Source: Puffinus mauretanicus (lineage: Eukaryota > Chordata > Aves > Procellariiformes > Procellariidae). Taken from it: a stretch of 64,000 nucleotides of DNA. The translations under genes were made by a program, and so were the position numbers. Of this stretch, positions 25,481 through 35,746 are shown one piece after another (position 1 is the first letter of the stretch; every line of letters starts with the position of its first letter). The notes beneath the pieces were generated by a model that was not told where the DNA came from, searched no databases, and saw only the letters and a list, made by a program, of their open reading frames with translations. The DNA is taken from assembly GCA_023333565.1 (NCBI GenBank), contig JAJKFH010001062.1:124001-188000 (forward strand). The letters are read 5' to 3'.

Positions 25481-28400
25481 GCCTGGAGACCACTTATTTT
25501 TTCTCTGCAAAGAGCTTCCCTAAGTTCTACATTTCTTTTAGTATGGTGGGAATCCTTGATATGACATTGGGTCTTGTATCTTTCGTGTGGCACTCTGAAA
25601 GTAAACCATCAGTTTTAGTTAGTCAATGAATTAGCAATGTAAATCATATACTGTTGATGGTGTATGGAAGATGGGCTAATTCTCAGCAGCTGAGCTCCCA
25701 CCCTTATTAATTTTTTGACTACTCTTAATCAAAAAAAATTTTAGCAGTATCTTTAAACTAAGTCAGTGAATTTTGGGTTCACTTGCAAGATTAACAAGCA
25801 TATTTTTTCTAACAAGGCCCAACAGAGGTAAGGTAAAACATTTCATGTTTTCATTGATGATGGCCAAACTTTTACTGGAAAGCTTACTGTATTGCAATAA
25901 GATACCAAAGTGAAATGGCTAAAAAAATAATGAGATTTCATAACAGCTGAATGTGATACAAAAAGGTGGAATAGAAGTGTTTTCCAGTGACATATAGACA
26001 TGCTTGAAGTGAAGACTTCGGGGAAGGGTAATGCAGAGAAGGATCTGGGGATTTTTGTAGGTTGTATGCTAAGTGCAAGTTAAAAAATGCCACACTTGCA
26101 AATAAGGCAAACTCCACACCAGGAGGGTCTGTAGGGAGAGGTACTGTGCATGAGCCTTGATTCCACACCATTTGGACCAGCTGTGGAGCATCATGAGGAA
26201 CAACTCTTTTCCTGGACTTTCTTAAATCAGTGTCTGCAAGGTACTCATAACACAATTAGCAAAGAACTACCAGACTTATATCCACAGCTGCGCTTCCCCT
26301 CTGTATAACAAATGAAAGCAAAGCAGTCAGTGTCTTCCTTTTCCCTCTTTCCTTTCTCATTTTTCTGCTCCAGAGATGAACATGCTCAGGGCTGAAAACT
26401 ATGGGACTTTAAAAGTGCTGGGTGATGTGGACTCCACAGTCATTTTCTTGGTAATGAGGTTCAGCACTGAAGTAGTAAGGGACACTTTTAGTAAAAAAAA
26501 ATCATGGGAAACATGCTTCACTTTAGCATCAGATCTGCAGATACTTGGTACCAGATTCAATCATCCAGGCATGAGGCTGCCCTGAACATAGCTAGGAGAC
26601 AGCTCTCTTAATCTTAGCTAGCTCTCTGCCTTAATTGTCTCCAATGGAGGTGTGACACATGGCCATTGACACTGTGGCCTTTTCACATGTTCAGAATGGT
26701 TTTCTTGGCAGCACCACCTGTAGTTACAACCTCGGAAGGAAAGTACAGAATTAGATTGAAATATGGTCTTTATTAGCATAGAAGCAAAGGGAATAAAATA
26801 GGATAAGATCCTGCAGCATGATCCTGCTTAGAGAAAGGATATCTGGTTTTCAGCCGCAAAGTCAGCTTTGGCTTAATTTTCTCACTTCCCCTTCCCTTCT
26901 CTTCCTTTCCTCTCCTTTCCCTTCCCTTCCCTTCTCTTCCCTTGTGAAGCACTGACATCCAAGCAGAATCAGAATGAACTTCCAGATCATTATTTGTAAT
27001 GTGTAGAGTAAATGTGGCAGCATTGGCCACTGTAGGGTTACCTGTCTGTGCTAGGAAGCTGTGTGAGAGACGCCATTGGCAACAACCTACCAGAAGCCTC
27101 TGAGTAGAGTAACACTTGAGTAACCACTTCCTGACAATTAAATCTGCGAATGGGAGTGCACACAGCCATTTCTACTTATTCAGGACAGTATGATGGTTCA
27201 TGTTTGCCAGGCTATGAATTTTGCTCCCCATCATTTTCACAGGTTGCTGTCAATGGACTATAATCATTACTTCTGTTGAGAGTATAGGTTGCACAGTAAC
27301 TGATCTATTTTTTTCCCCAGAAGTTCCCTTAGGTGTACATACACAGATGTAAATGGCTACTTACCATTTAGTAATAGCTACTATTAGCAAATAATAATTT
27401 AGTGAAGTTACAGACAAAATACCAAACTATTTGCTATATAAGACCATAAGTAAAAACAGTGTCATGCGAAGCCCCAGCCTGACCAGCATGCTGCCCCCAA
27501 CAGAGTCTAGTAGGAGATGCTTAGGGCAATAGTATAGAAAACAGGATGGTTATGAAGTAGTTCTTCCCTGGTTTAATCTCCCAGGTATATGTAACATCTT
27601 TGTTTAAATAGCTGCATCAGAGAATGAAGAAACTGGCACTGTTACTTCTGCCCTCCTCTTCTGAAATATTCTGGGTGATCCCCATACATGTCTCTTTTTT
27701 TATTTCCTTTGTGACACGTGTCTGGACAGTTCATGTCCGATTACGCTATTTTTTCTGAACACATTAGGAACTCCAGTGCCATGGGGTGCGAAAGACTCGG
27801 GTTTGCTGGGTAATACAGAAGTAACTGGAGGAATTAGACTGGGAAAAGAAAGAGGCAATGAAAGCTATGGTATTTACCACTGATGTTCTTTTGATGTTGA
27901 ACAAGTGAGGGTCTTATATTTGTCAGGTTATTTTCTCTGATACTTCCTAGCTTGCACTAACATCCCAATTCTTTTACTGTTTCTAACTCTTCATACTGCA
28001 CACCTCTTACTAAAACTGCACACTTACATATCGCATTGCTTTACTCCACTTTTCCTCCCTGCCAGGATAATTGCTGATTCTTTATGTGACTATTCTGCTA
28101 TTCTTCATCCTACCAGCTTAAATACCAGTACTGTGGCTACATGGCATGTTTAAGCTAGGCACTGTGGTCGCTATCCTGTCCAATATGTGGAGTCAGAAAT
28201 CACTGGAACTTGTTATCAGGAGTTATGATGAGTTTCTGTGGAAAATTTCAGATTGAATATATTGGGTGGGAGGACAGGCTGGAGGATTACAACCATGACA
28301 TCTATGCACCCTCTATCCTTGCAGTCTGTCTTTTGCTTCAGTAACCTAACTCTGTGATTGATCAGTGAGGCCATTAAAAGTGATGTATGTTTTTTATGTA

Positions 28401-29399
28401 TTCTTTAAAAATCCTGTAAAATGTCTTTTCCCATGCTCCTCCAACTCTTTATCATTGACACAAGCCCCTCTGTCATGTAAAAATAATAACAGTTTTGCAG
28501 GCAAAATATCCTTCTTGCTCATTATTTTCATGCCTAGCCTGGTTTTACACAGATAAGAATATGTATGGAGTTAGGCTGTTCAATGCAATCTGATCGTGAG
28601 ATGTTTCCTAACAGTTTTTCTTATGTAATGTTTTTATATTCTTGATAGTGAATATATGACTGTAAGATACACATTATTTTCTATTAGTGGAATTCTCTAA
28701 AAGGAGCAATATAAATAAAAGATGGCTAAAGGGTATCCAAAAAAGTCATGTGAAATCACTGAACCCAACCATAAAGCACGTTTTCTAAATGTATCACAAA
28801 TGGAAATATCTGGGCAACTTGGACACAAGACCACAGCAATATGGAATACTTATTATTCTCAAAATACGTTGTGGATACACCAAATCTGGCAGCAAATCAA
28901 ATGTGACTGATGAGAGGAAAAGGATCTTCCATACACAATTAGTGACATGTCTTCCAAGACACACCATTTATTCCTTGCAACGTGCCCTGATCCAGAAGCA
29001 ACACCTGCCGTCACTTCTCTCAGATCCTGTAATGATACTCAGACACCACAAGATCCTAAAAAGGTAGTAGTAAATTTCTGCAGTGTTTATATCCTGTTTG
29101 TAACTATTGAAGAAAATGTTGCTTTTAAAAAAGAAAATCACGGTGCTCTTCCCCAGTAACATTCAGGTATTATTCACTGGAGCTGACTTTCTTGCTTTGC
29201 ACTGCTTCACCACCTGAAAGCTGACTTTCTAGTGACCTCTAGCAAAAATGAGCAGGACGGGCATAAACCTTTCAGAACCAAACATACTAAATCAGGTGCA
29301 GTGCGGGGCGCTCAGCAGCCAGAAGAAAACTATGCTTCTCTCTCCTCTCCCTGCACATCCAACTATATATCTCTTTTGACAAGGAAACCGCAGTCCACC
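25481..29399. other. Upstream non-coding DNA, nothing recognised
   Basis: Apart from the pyrimidine tract near 26.9 kb I see no gene, RNA or mobile-element signal. Confidence 0.5.
26879..26943. repeat. Pyrimidine tract (CTTCC/CTTTCC)n
   Basis: About 65 bp of almost pure C/T built of CCCTT and CTTTCC units in upstream non-coding DNA. Confidence 0.85.
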
Positions 29400-29643
29400 A
29401 CCTGGCACCTTTCACACTCTCCCTCCTCTTGAAACCCACCAAGGTGGGAGAAGGGAGCGAAGGCAGAGGCTGAACGAGACCTGTGCGCTCTGCGGTGCTG
29501 CAGGGGGGAGCAGTGGTGCGGGAGCCGGGCCGGGGCCGGGGCAGCGGGGCCGGGGCAGCGGTGCGGGCTGGCGGCACGGGGCTCTCCCTTCCTTTGCCTT
29601 TTTTCCCTAAAGTTTATTGTAAAGGGGTAACGTTTGCGGGTTC

Positions 29644-29653
29644 GTCACGTGAC
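29644..29653. promoter_or_regulatory. Palindromic E-box GTCACGTGAC (CLEAR/USF-type)
   Basis: The ten-base palindrome GTCACGTGAC is a full match to the CLEAR motif bound by TFEB/TFE3/MITF and also fits USF. It is 28 bp upstream of the exact GLI site and 48 bp before the alternative ATG, a typical core-promoter distance. Confidence 0.5.
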
Positions 29654-29681
29654 CGTGACAGGTCCTGCCTATTGAGAGCCA

Positions 29682-29690
29682 GACCACCCA
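29682..29690 (+). promoter_or_regulatory. GLI binding site, exact consensus (upstream alternative promoter)
   Basis: GACCACCCA occurs 11 bases before the ATG of the candidate upstream alternative exon. If the exon is transcribed from nearby, this site is at or just downstream of the start, suggesting that the alternative promoter is Hedgehog-responsive too. Confidence 0.65.
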
Positions 29691-29701
29691 CATGGAGGAC
29701 G

Positions 29702-30154
29702 ATGGAGCTGCTTAATAGAAACAGGCATGTAATTGTGAGGCTTTCCAGCACTCTGCAGAATGCCTGCAACCTAGGAGGGTTATTTTTTTACACTTTCAGT
29801 TCCTTTGGGGTAAAAAAAAAAAAAAGAAGGAAGAGGAGGACAAGGAGAAGAGAGGGAGGGAGGGAGGGAAGGAAGGAAGGAAGGAAGGAAGGAAGGAAGG
29901 AAGGAAAGAAGGAAAGAAAGAAGGAAGGAAGGAAGGAAGGAAGGAAGGAAGGAAGGAAGGAAGGAACTAAAAGGAGAAAAAGAAAGAAAGAAAGAAGAAA
30001 GAAAGAGAAAGAAAGAAAAAAGGAAGGAAGAAAGAAAGAAGAAAGGAAGGAAGAAAGAAAGAAGAAAGGAAGGAAGAAAGGAAGAAAGAAGAAGAAAGGA
30101 AGGAAGAAAGAAAGAAAGAGAAAGAAAGAAAGAAAGAAAAAAGAAAGAAAGTAA
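29702..30154 (+). pseudogene. PTCH1: Candidate alternative PTCH1 first exon (L'-type), reading frame disrupted by a microsatellite
   Basis: An ATG at 29702 opens MELLNRNRHVIV and, 16 codons later, LFFYTFSSF. From memory, the human alternative PTCH1 N-terminus (isoform L') begins MELLNRNRLVIV and has FYTFRSF at the same distance, followed by a Gly/Glu-rich acidic run. Here the frame enters A14 (29812-29825) and then a GGAA/GAAA tract, so it reads as Lys/Arg/Glu/Gly repeats and stops at TAA 30152-30154 after 150 codons. A second in-frame stop is TGA 30209-30211. The distance from this ATG to the donor at 30293 is 591 nt, a multiple of three. Human isoform lengths imply a 66-codon exon, so the excess (~390 nt) is about the length of the repeat. 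I infer an ancestral coding exon broken by repeat growth. The homology rests on recall and one short conserved block. Confidence 0.6.
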
Positions 30155-30190
30155 GAAAGAGAAGAGGAAAAGAGAGAAGGACAGAGGAAG
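29812..30190. repeat. Polypurine microsatellite, A14 then (GGGA)/(GGAA)/(GAAA)n
   Basis: After A14 (29812-29825) the + strand is almost purely purine for ~365 bp. It begins AGAAGGAAGAGGAGGACAAG, then AGGGAGGG units, two blocks of about ten GGAA copies (29868-29904 and 29928-29966), and then mixed GAAA/GGAA units. Only three pyrimidine positions interrupt it: C at 29841, CT at 29967-29968 and T at 30152. It produces spurious Lys/Arg/Glu and Phe/Ser/Leu open frames on both strands. Confidence 0.97.
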
Positions 30191-30224
30191 AAAGCACTGA
30201 TGTCCCATTGAAGCCGCCAGTGCC

Positions 30225-30790
30225 AGTGAATGAGGGCGCACCCAGCCCTCCAGCACGGCTCCCCACGAGCGGCTCCGGCAAGGGCAGCGATGGTAGGTGC
30301 AGCCCCGGGGGCCACGGCGGGGCGGCGGCGGGGCCGGGGGCCGCGGGACCCGGCGGACAGGGCCCGGGCGCGGGGCGGGGGCCGGGGACCGGGGCGGTGT
30401 TGGAGGGGCTGCGCGGGCCCTCGCCGGGGCCGCGGGCGGCTGCGGCCCGGGGCTGGCGGAGGGGGCGGGGGGAGCCTCCCTCCAGCCGCCGGGGCCCGGG
30501 GCTACGCCGGGGGACCGGGTACCGGGGCTGCGGCTCCCGCCCTCCGGGTCCGGCCCGAGCGGGGACGGCAGCGCGGAGCACGGCCGGGCAGGTTAGCGCG
30601 GGGGCTCGGTGCGGGCCCCGGCGGCAGGGGGCAGGGGGCGGCGGGGCTCTCCCGGGGCCGGGCGCTGCTCTGCCCCTCGCCCGGCCGGCTGCCGGCGCCT
30701 TGGCGGTGCCGTGGCTCGAAGCTCCCGGCAGGGAGGCGCGGGGGCCACTCGCCGCTGGTGCGAAGTCGCTCCTGCGATGCCTCTGTAGTC
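30225..30790. other. CpG island at the upstream alternative exon
   Basis: Extremely GC- and CpG-rich sequence follows the microsatellite, with many runs of three or more G on the + strand, and holds the candidate M-type ATG and donor at its left end. Open frames of 240-295 codons on both strands here are low-complexity Gly/Arg/Pro/Ala shadows. Confidence 0.85.
30230..30292 (+). CDS. PTCH1: Candidate M-type PTCH1 initiation segment: ATG flush with a splice donor
   Basis: The sequence GCGATG is followed directly by GTAGGTGC, a good donor starting at 30293. Splicing to exon 2 would place this ATG (30290-30292) immediately before GGG AAG, giving MGKATGRK and a PTCH1 that lacks the usual 67-residue N-terminus. 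The human M isoform is, as I recall, 1381 residues against 1447, which is exactly 67 residues replaced by one Met. An upstream in-frame ATG at 30230 would instead give a 21-codon leader (starting MRAHPALQHG, ending ARAAM) joined to exon 2 in phase 0. Both lie after the microsatellite and before the main upstream CpG island. No transcript evidence is available here, so usage is inferred from the donor, the phase and the family isoform pattern. Confidence 0.5.
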
Positions 30791-31715
30791 CCGCGGAGGA
30801 CTGCAGACGGGTCCGCGGTCTCAGCATCTCGGCACCTGTGTGCGCCGTGGTCAAAACAACCTGCCGTGCGGGGAGCAGAAGCCCCTCTCGGGCTCTCCTC
30901 CGTAGGACAGGGGCCGCAGGGAAGATGCAGTTTGCATCATCTTTCTGCTCGGGAAAGCTAAACAGGGTTTCTTAAACGAGGTGCACTGAGGCGCCCTTCC
31001 CCTCTCTTTGCAACTCAGACTGAACGCCCGCAGTCAGTGGAAGCTGCTGAAAACATATAGCTGTACGGAAAAGGAGGGACAGTCACTCCCTAACTACAGC
31101 AGTGAAATACGCGGTGTGCCTTGGGGTAAGGTGAATAGTGGCTTCAGCCTCCGGCTCCAGTATCGGACTCTGCACGTGGTTGGTACCCGGCACCATCGGG
31201 ACCGGCGCAGCGCTGCTGTCATCAGTCTTGCCCGTGTTGTCCCACTGCTCCCAGGGCCTGGAGGCCGGAGCATGGCAGTGACACATCTCCCCCCAGCCAC
31301 CGCCTTAGCCCCAGTATGGGAAGTAGATCTGGGAGGGCAAAAGAGGGGAGTGGAATGGGGGAGACGTCTGGTGTCATCGGGTGGTTTTAAAAGAAACGTT
31401 GGAGCCAAGGTGGGTATCTTGGCCAGAAAGTATTTGCCAGTTCTGGTTAGAGGGTCTCTCACATTGTTTTGGCACCAGTCTGATAGGTGTATCTAATTTC
31501 TGGTTAGGGCTATTAGGGTCATTGTGTGTCTGGATTATAATCCAACACTGTATCTGGACAGGAGGTAGTATTGTTGAGAAATGTGAGGGCTGAGGAGGGA
31601 AGGGGAGGAGGAGGAATCCTTTAAAATCTATTTGCTTCCAAGAGCTGGTAGATATAAAACTGGCAGCCCACTCTGAATTAAAATATCTTGGGCTTCTCTG
31701 GTTTTATCCTTATTT

Positions 31716-31767
31716 CACACACACATGCACACACACGCACGCACTCACACACACACACACACACACC
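31716..31767. repeat. (CA)n microsatellite, interrupted
   Basis: CA dinucleotide run of about 50 bp with TG, GC and CT interruptions, lying between the upstream alternative exon and the 32.6-kb CpG island. Confidence 0.9.
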
Positions 31768-32559
31768 TTTTATTTTGTTCTGCCCTCGCCACAGTGTATA
31801 AAGCCCTATTGAGACATGTAGGCGTGATGTGTAAACCGGATTAGCAGTATGAAAGAAAGACATACAATGAGCCTGAATTGTTTTACTTCCTTTTCATTTC
31901 TCACGCCTATATCTCTAATAAATTTGTTGCTCCAGCAGTGGGTCAAAGAGATCGTGTCGCTCAGCTGTTTTTCTGCAAGACCCGATGGCAGAGATCATGA
32001 AAATGAATGCCCTGCCTTCTGCCAAATGCAAGACTTGAGCTATATCGTTACACAGACCCGGTGTTGTCCGGACTGGCTAAAAACTGTTCAGTGTAACTCC
32101 CCCCTCCCCGTGCACATTGAAGTCCTGCAAGTGGCAGGGCATTTTGCCAGGAAAAGAATCTGTTTTGAAGACGACTTGGGTTTATGGAGCTAAAGCCCTT
32201 CGCGGAGTATGACAAGGTCTGCTAGGGCTGGGATGCCCTCCAGCTTTTGGAGGGAGAGGGCTGCTGCTCCCGCAGCTGCCCTCCGCAGCTCCCCGGGCTC
32301 TCCGGTCCTCCCCCGGGAGTCCGCTGCTGCGCTGGAGGAGCACAGCAACCCCGGAGGCTCCTCTGGAGGCACATTTCCCCGCAGCCCTCCGCGGAAGAAA
32401 ATGCCAGCGCTCTTGGGTTGGTGCTGTAGATCCCTCATTTGCTCCTTTGTGGCGTGCAGAGCAGCTTTCCATTAAAGGAGATCAGGGGTAATTAGCCGCA
32501 TTATTTTGACAAGTTGGCTCGAGCAGTTCGCTTTCTTCCAGGGCTGAGGAGGGGGAGAG

Positions 32560-32740
32560 AGCTAGCTTCGTGTCGCCGCCTCCTTCCCCAGGCGCGGGCG
32601 CTGCGCGGCCGCGCTGCCCTGCGGAGTGGCCCCCCGCTGCGCGCTGCCGCCCCTGGCCAGCAACCCCGCCTGCCCGCCGGCAAGCGGGGCACTGCGGGTG
32701 GAAACGGCGAGGCTCGGGCCGCTCCGCGAAACCCGGTGAA
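32560..32740. other. Small CpG island
   Basis: A short GC- and CpG-rich patch between the two PTCH1 promoter regions. No donor or start signal was recognised; it could be another alternative first-exon promoter. Confidence 0.55.
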
Positions 32741-33547
32741 GGTTCTGCCCTGTGGCCTTACCTGATGTCAAAGCTAGTGTCAGGCATGCGTGTGGAGCTC
32801 AGGGCCCTGGCAGACCTGTGCCCTTGCGCGATGAAAACGTATGTGAGAGGCAAAAATTTGACGGCATAGACAAAATCAGGTTATTTTCCCGCAAGTCCTT
32901 CTTCTGCTATGGTCAGCTCTCCTGTAGCCCCTACAAAAGGAAGCCAAGGTGCTGGCGCTTCATTTCTGCGTCGTTTCTTTATTAACGTAATCAGATGCTC
33001 CAGCAGTGCAATGCTCTTGGTCCTGTGTCCACTGGCGATGAGCAACCTGGAAAAATGTGTTACAATAAAATTAGTGTAGTTACCTGTTACCCATTGTTAG
33101 CCTCTGTCGGATTTGATCCCTTGACTGGCTGGAGGAAGTGTGAAGCTCTGCAGTATTTGGGGTTATGAGCACAAAGGTGACCTAAGTAAGAGGCAGAGCG
33201 TTACGAAATGAAGCTGAGATTCTTGTACTCCAGCCTTGGCTGCCCAGGAATTGGGAGGACCAGGTATAAAAGGTTGCAGCCTACAGCCACCCTACGCAAG
33301 GAGACACCTTCCCAGGCCTTCACCACAGAGCAAGTCTGAGATAGGAGATCTGTGGGATCCCTGCAAGCTGCTGAAGACGGAAAAAGCCCTTCGTGTAGAG
33401 AAGCAGTTGCACACACAGGGCATGCATATCACAGCCAGCAGTGCTTACAAATGTAAATAAGGGCAGATTGATTAGGAACAACATTATCGCCAGGAATGTA
33501 GCACGCAGGCATCAGCTATGAGGCAAATTCGGGGCAGCCACTGCTCT

Positions 33548-33556
33548 GACCACCCA
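33548..33556 (+). promoter_or_regulatory. GLI binding site, exact consensus (between the two promoters)
   Basis: GACCACCCA lies 2.2 kb upstream of the main-promoter GLI site, in the non-CpG stretch between two islands, just before an A-rich tract. It may be a distal element of the same promoter cluster; no flanking conservation can be judged. Confidence 0.5.
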
Positions 33557-33596
33557 AGTGGAGACTTTTACACTGACACTTCTTCCTTAAGGAAAG

Positions 33597-33627
33597 GAAA
33601 AAAAAAAAAAAGAAAAAAAAAAAAAAA
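33597..33627. repeat. Poly-A tract
   Basis: Two adjacent runs of about 15 A separated by one G, 40 bp after the exact GLI site at 33548. No retroelement body adjoins it. Confidence 0.85.
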
Positions 33628-34374
33628 ACACCAAACCAGAAACAAGGCCAATTAGATCCCTGCAGTAATTCATCTCTTGTGTATGCTTTAAAAAAAAAAT
33701 CCCTCCAGACCACAGGGAGAGAGGGGACATTAAGATAGCGCTTGTTAAATTTGAGTCTTCAGACTGAGTTTTGGAAGCAGGAGCGAGGACTGACGGGCTC
33801 TGGGCTATTGTGTGAAGCCGAGCAGGAAGCAGGCAGGAGGCAGGCAGGGCAGCTCTGAGGGCTTGAGGTGCTTGAAGGGACACCTTTGCCCGGTTTTGGA
33901 GCCTGCTGGGAGACTGAACCAAAATGCCTCTCCACCCATCCCTTCCTTCTCCATCCCCCAACCCTGCCACCCCCTCAGACCCGGTGAGGTTGAGCAGGGG
34001 CAGGAGCAGTGGCACATCACTTCCTAGCGAGATGGATGGTCGCTTTCCCAAGCGGAAGCTTGAATTAGAGGTGGCCGACTGCATCCCAGGTGCGGGTTTC
34101 AGCCTCCAACAGAAAACAGCCTCCAGCTCCAACCCCTTTAGGCTTCCTGCTGCCGTATTTATGCACCTACGTGTGCGTGCGCGACAGCTTGCTGCTCCCA
34201 GCAGCTTTCTTCCCGTGCAGAGCACAGGGCCGGGCCTTCACAGAGGCAGGTTTCCCAGTGTGGGAAAAACGGAGGTGGGACGGAGAGGAAAGGAAAAGGG
34301 ACCCCCCCACACCCTGGAAAGCCCCTGTTCCGTGGGTGCCTCTCGGTAGTTTCACGAAGAGAGCCTCCGCACAG

Positions 34375-34412
34375 GCGGTGCGATGCGATGCGGTGCGGTG
34401 CGGTGCGGTGCG
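34375..34412 (+). repeat. Pentanucleotide tract (GCGAT/GCGGT)n
   Basis: Tandem 5-base units, two GCGAT-type then four or five GCGGT-type, at the left edge of a CpG island. Pentamers shift frame each unit, so the open frames here on both strands are composition artefacts. Confidence 0.85.
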
Positions 34413-35000
34413 CAGCCCGCTCCCGCCGGCGGCCCTGGCCCCTGGGGGGCTGCCCGCCCCCGCTGCCGGCGGCGGGGCTGTGTGTCTGCCAGCCCGGCCC
34501 AGGCGGCCACGCCGTCGGCGCACGCCAGCCCCGCCGAGGGGAGGAGGGCGCTGGCAGCGCCCAGGGGCTCGGGGGCTTTGCCCACGACCGCTGCCCCGGG
34601 CCCACGCGTGGCGGGGCTGAAGGGAGAGGTGCGCGGTGCCCGGGGGCTTGGCGGGCGGGACGCCGCACCAGGCAGCGGGCTTTCCGCGCCCCCCCCCCCC
34701 CGCACCTTGGGTCCCCACACTCCCCTCTTTTTCTCTATATGTCTTTTTTTCCCCTCAATGAACACACAGCGGGCGCGCCTGACAGCCGCGCTCCTCCGCG
34801 GGTGCGCAGCAGCCGCCCCGCCCCCGGGCAGCCCCCCCAGACCGCCTCCCCGGGCCGGGCGCGGAGCGGCGGCGGCGGGTTTCCCGCAGCCCTCCGCGCC
34901 AGAGCGCCGGGAGGTCCGCCGGGGCGCGGAGGCTCCGCGGGAAGCCGCGCAGGGGGCCGGGGCGAGCAACCCCTGGGGCTGGGGGGAATGCGCGCAGCTG
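34375..35000. other. CpG island upstream of the main promoter
   Basis: About 620 bp of dense CpG sequence, including C13 (34689-34701) and many G/C runs, 1.7 kb before the PTCH1 ATG. It probably belongs to the promoter cluster. The 170-210-codon frames on both strands are overlapping composition shadows. Confidence 0.75.
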
Positions 35001-35739
35001 TAGCGGCAGCGATTAATGGCTGATTCTCAATGAACAGAGACGGGGAGAAGCGGTGCCAAAAAAGTAAACAATCGCGTATAGTTCAAGAAGTGTTTAGCGC
35101 GGCCAGGCAGGCTGCGTTTCATGGACTTTTACACTAAAAACATATTAAAATTGGCTTTCCTCAGGTTTCAGTTGAAGAATGAGCCCTAAGTTGAAACAGG
35201 CTAGCTACCGCGCAGCTTTAAATCCCTCAAGTGTTAAGTTTTCATTGTGTTTTTCTAACTGGACGGAGTGGTTTTCTTGCAAGGAACTAAGTCTCCTCTT
35301 TAGTTAAAAAAGAAAGAGAGAGGGAGAAAAATCTGGCACTTTCTACCGCAGCATCCACCACCCTGTCATTATTTCTGCAAGCCTGGGAATTCAGCTCGGA
35401 CCTCCCAGTATTTGTTGCAGCTTGAGGCCAAGGTGCCTCTAAAAGGATTTTCTTTTAAGGGCTTTAGAAATCGTTTAATGCTGTTTTCTCCCCGTTTCTC
35501 TCTCTTTTTTAAAAGGGAAAAAATATATTTCTGTATGTCGATCGCGAGAAAGTCCCGCGCGTGTATTTGTCTGCAAGCATCCCGGGCGGAAAAAAAAAAA
35601 AAAAGGAGAAAACTTTCTTGAAAAGAAAACGAAGAAGAAAGTGGGGGGGGAAGGCATTCCTTAATGGAAGTATTGCATGCAAAGAAGGCTGGATCTCTTT
35701 AAGGCTCCCCCTGAAGCTGGAGATGCACACACAAGGGTT
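35001..35739. other. Promoter-proximal non-CpG block
   Basis: Lower-GC sequence between two CpG islands with a forkhead-like site and A-rich runs. It looks like complex unique regulatory sequence rather than repeat, but conservation cannot be judged from one genome. Confidence 0.4.
35064..35070 (+). promoter_or_regulatory. Forkhead-type site GTAAACA
   Basis: GTAAACA followed by ATCG is an exact forkhead core in the AT-richer block between the 34.4-35.0 kb CpG island and the main promoter. Function is only suggested by the motif, which is common by chance. Confidence 0.25.
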
Positions 35740-35746
35740 GCCGGCC

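Larger units (their letters stand above)
29400..29700 (+). promoter_or_regulatory. PTCH1: Putative upstream alternative PTCH1 promoter
   Basis: GC content jumps at about 29480, where tandem GGGGCCGGGGCAGCGG-like units form a short CpG island. The island is followed by the CLEAR-type E-box and the GLI site directly before the candidate alternative ATG. No TATA box is seen. The arrangement resembles a CpG-island promoter with focused factor sites. Confidence 0.5.
30791..34374. other. Inter-promoter non-coding DNA
   Basis: If the upstream exon is used, this is intron sequence of the alternative transcript. It holds the CA repeat, a small CpG patch, the 33548 GLI site and a poly-A tract. No further exon was recognised. 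Confidence 0.5.

Noticed and set aside
30151..30156. GTAAGA at the end of the polypurine tract as donor of the alternative exon
   Set aside because: A good donor by itself, and phase 0 in the acidic-frame reading, but that frame already stops at 29968 and the ATG frame would be out of phase with exon 2; the 30293 donor fits exon length and isoform arithmetic better. Transcripts should still be checked for it.
29780..30854. Ser/Phe/Leu-rich and Pro/Ala-rich minus-strand frames of 158-295 codons
   Set aside because: They translate the polypurine microsatellite and the adjoining CpG island from the opposite strand; no domain or start context.
31381..31391. GGGTGGTTTTA as a fourth upstream GLI site
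   Set aside because: Two mismatches from the 9-base consensus; such matches are expected many times in 64 kb.
34159..35023. 170-210-codon frames on both strands upstream of PTCH1
   Set aside because: CpG-island shadows running through a pentanucleotide repeat and C13; nothing family-like.
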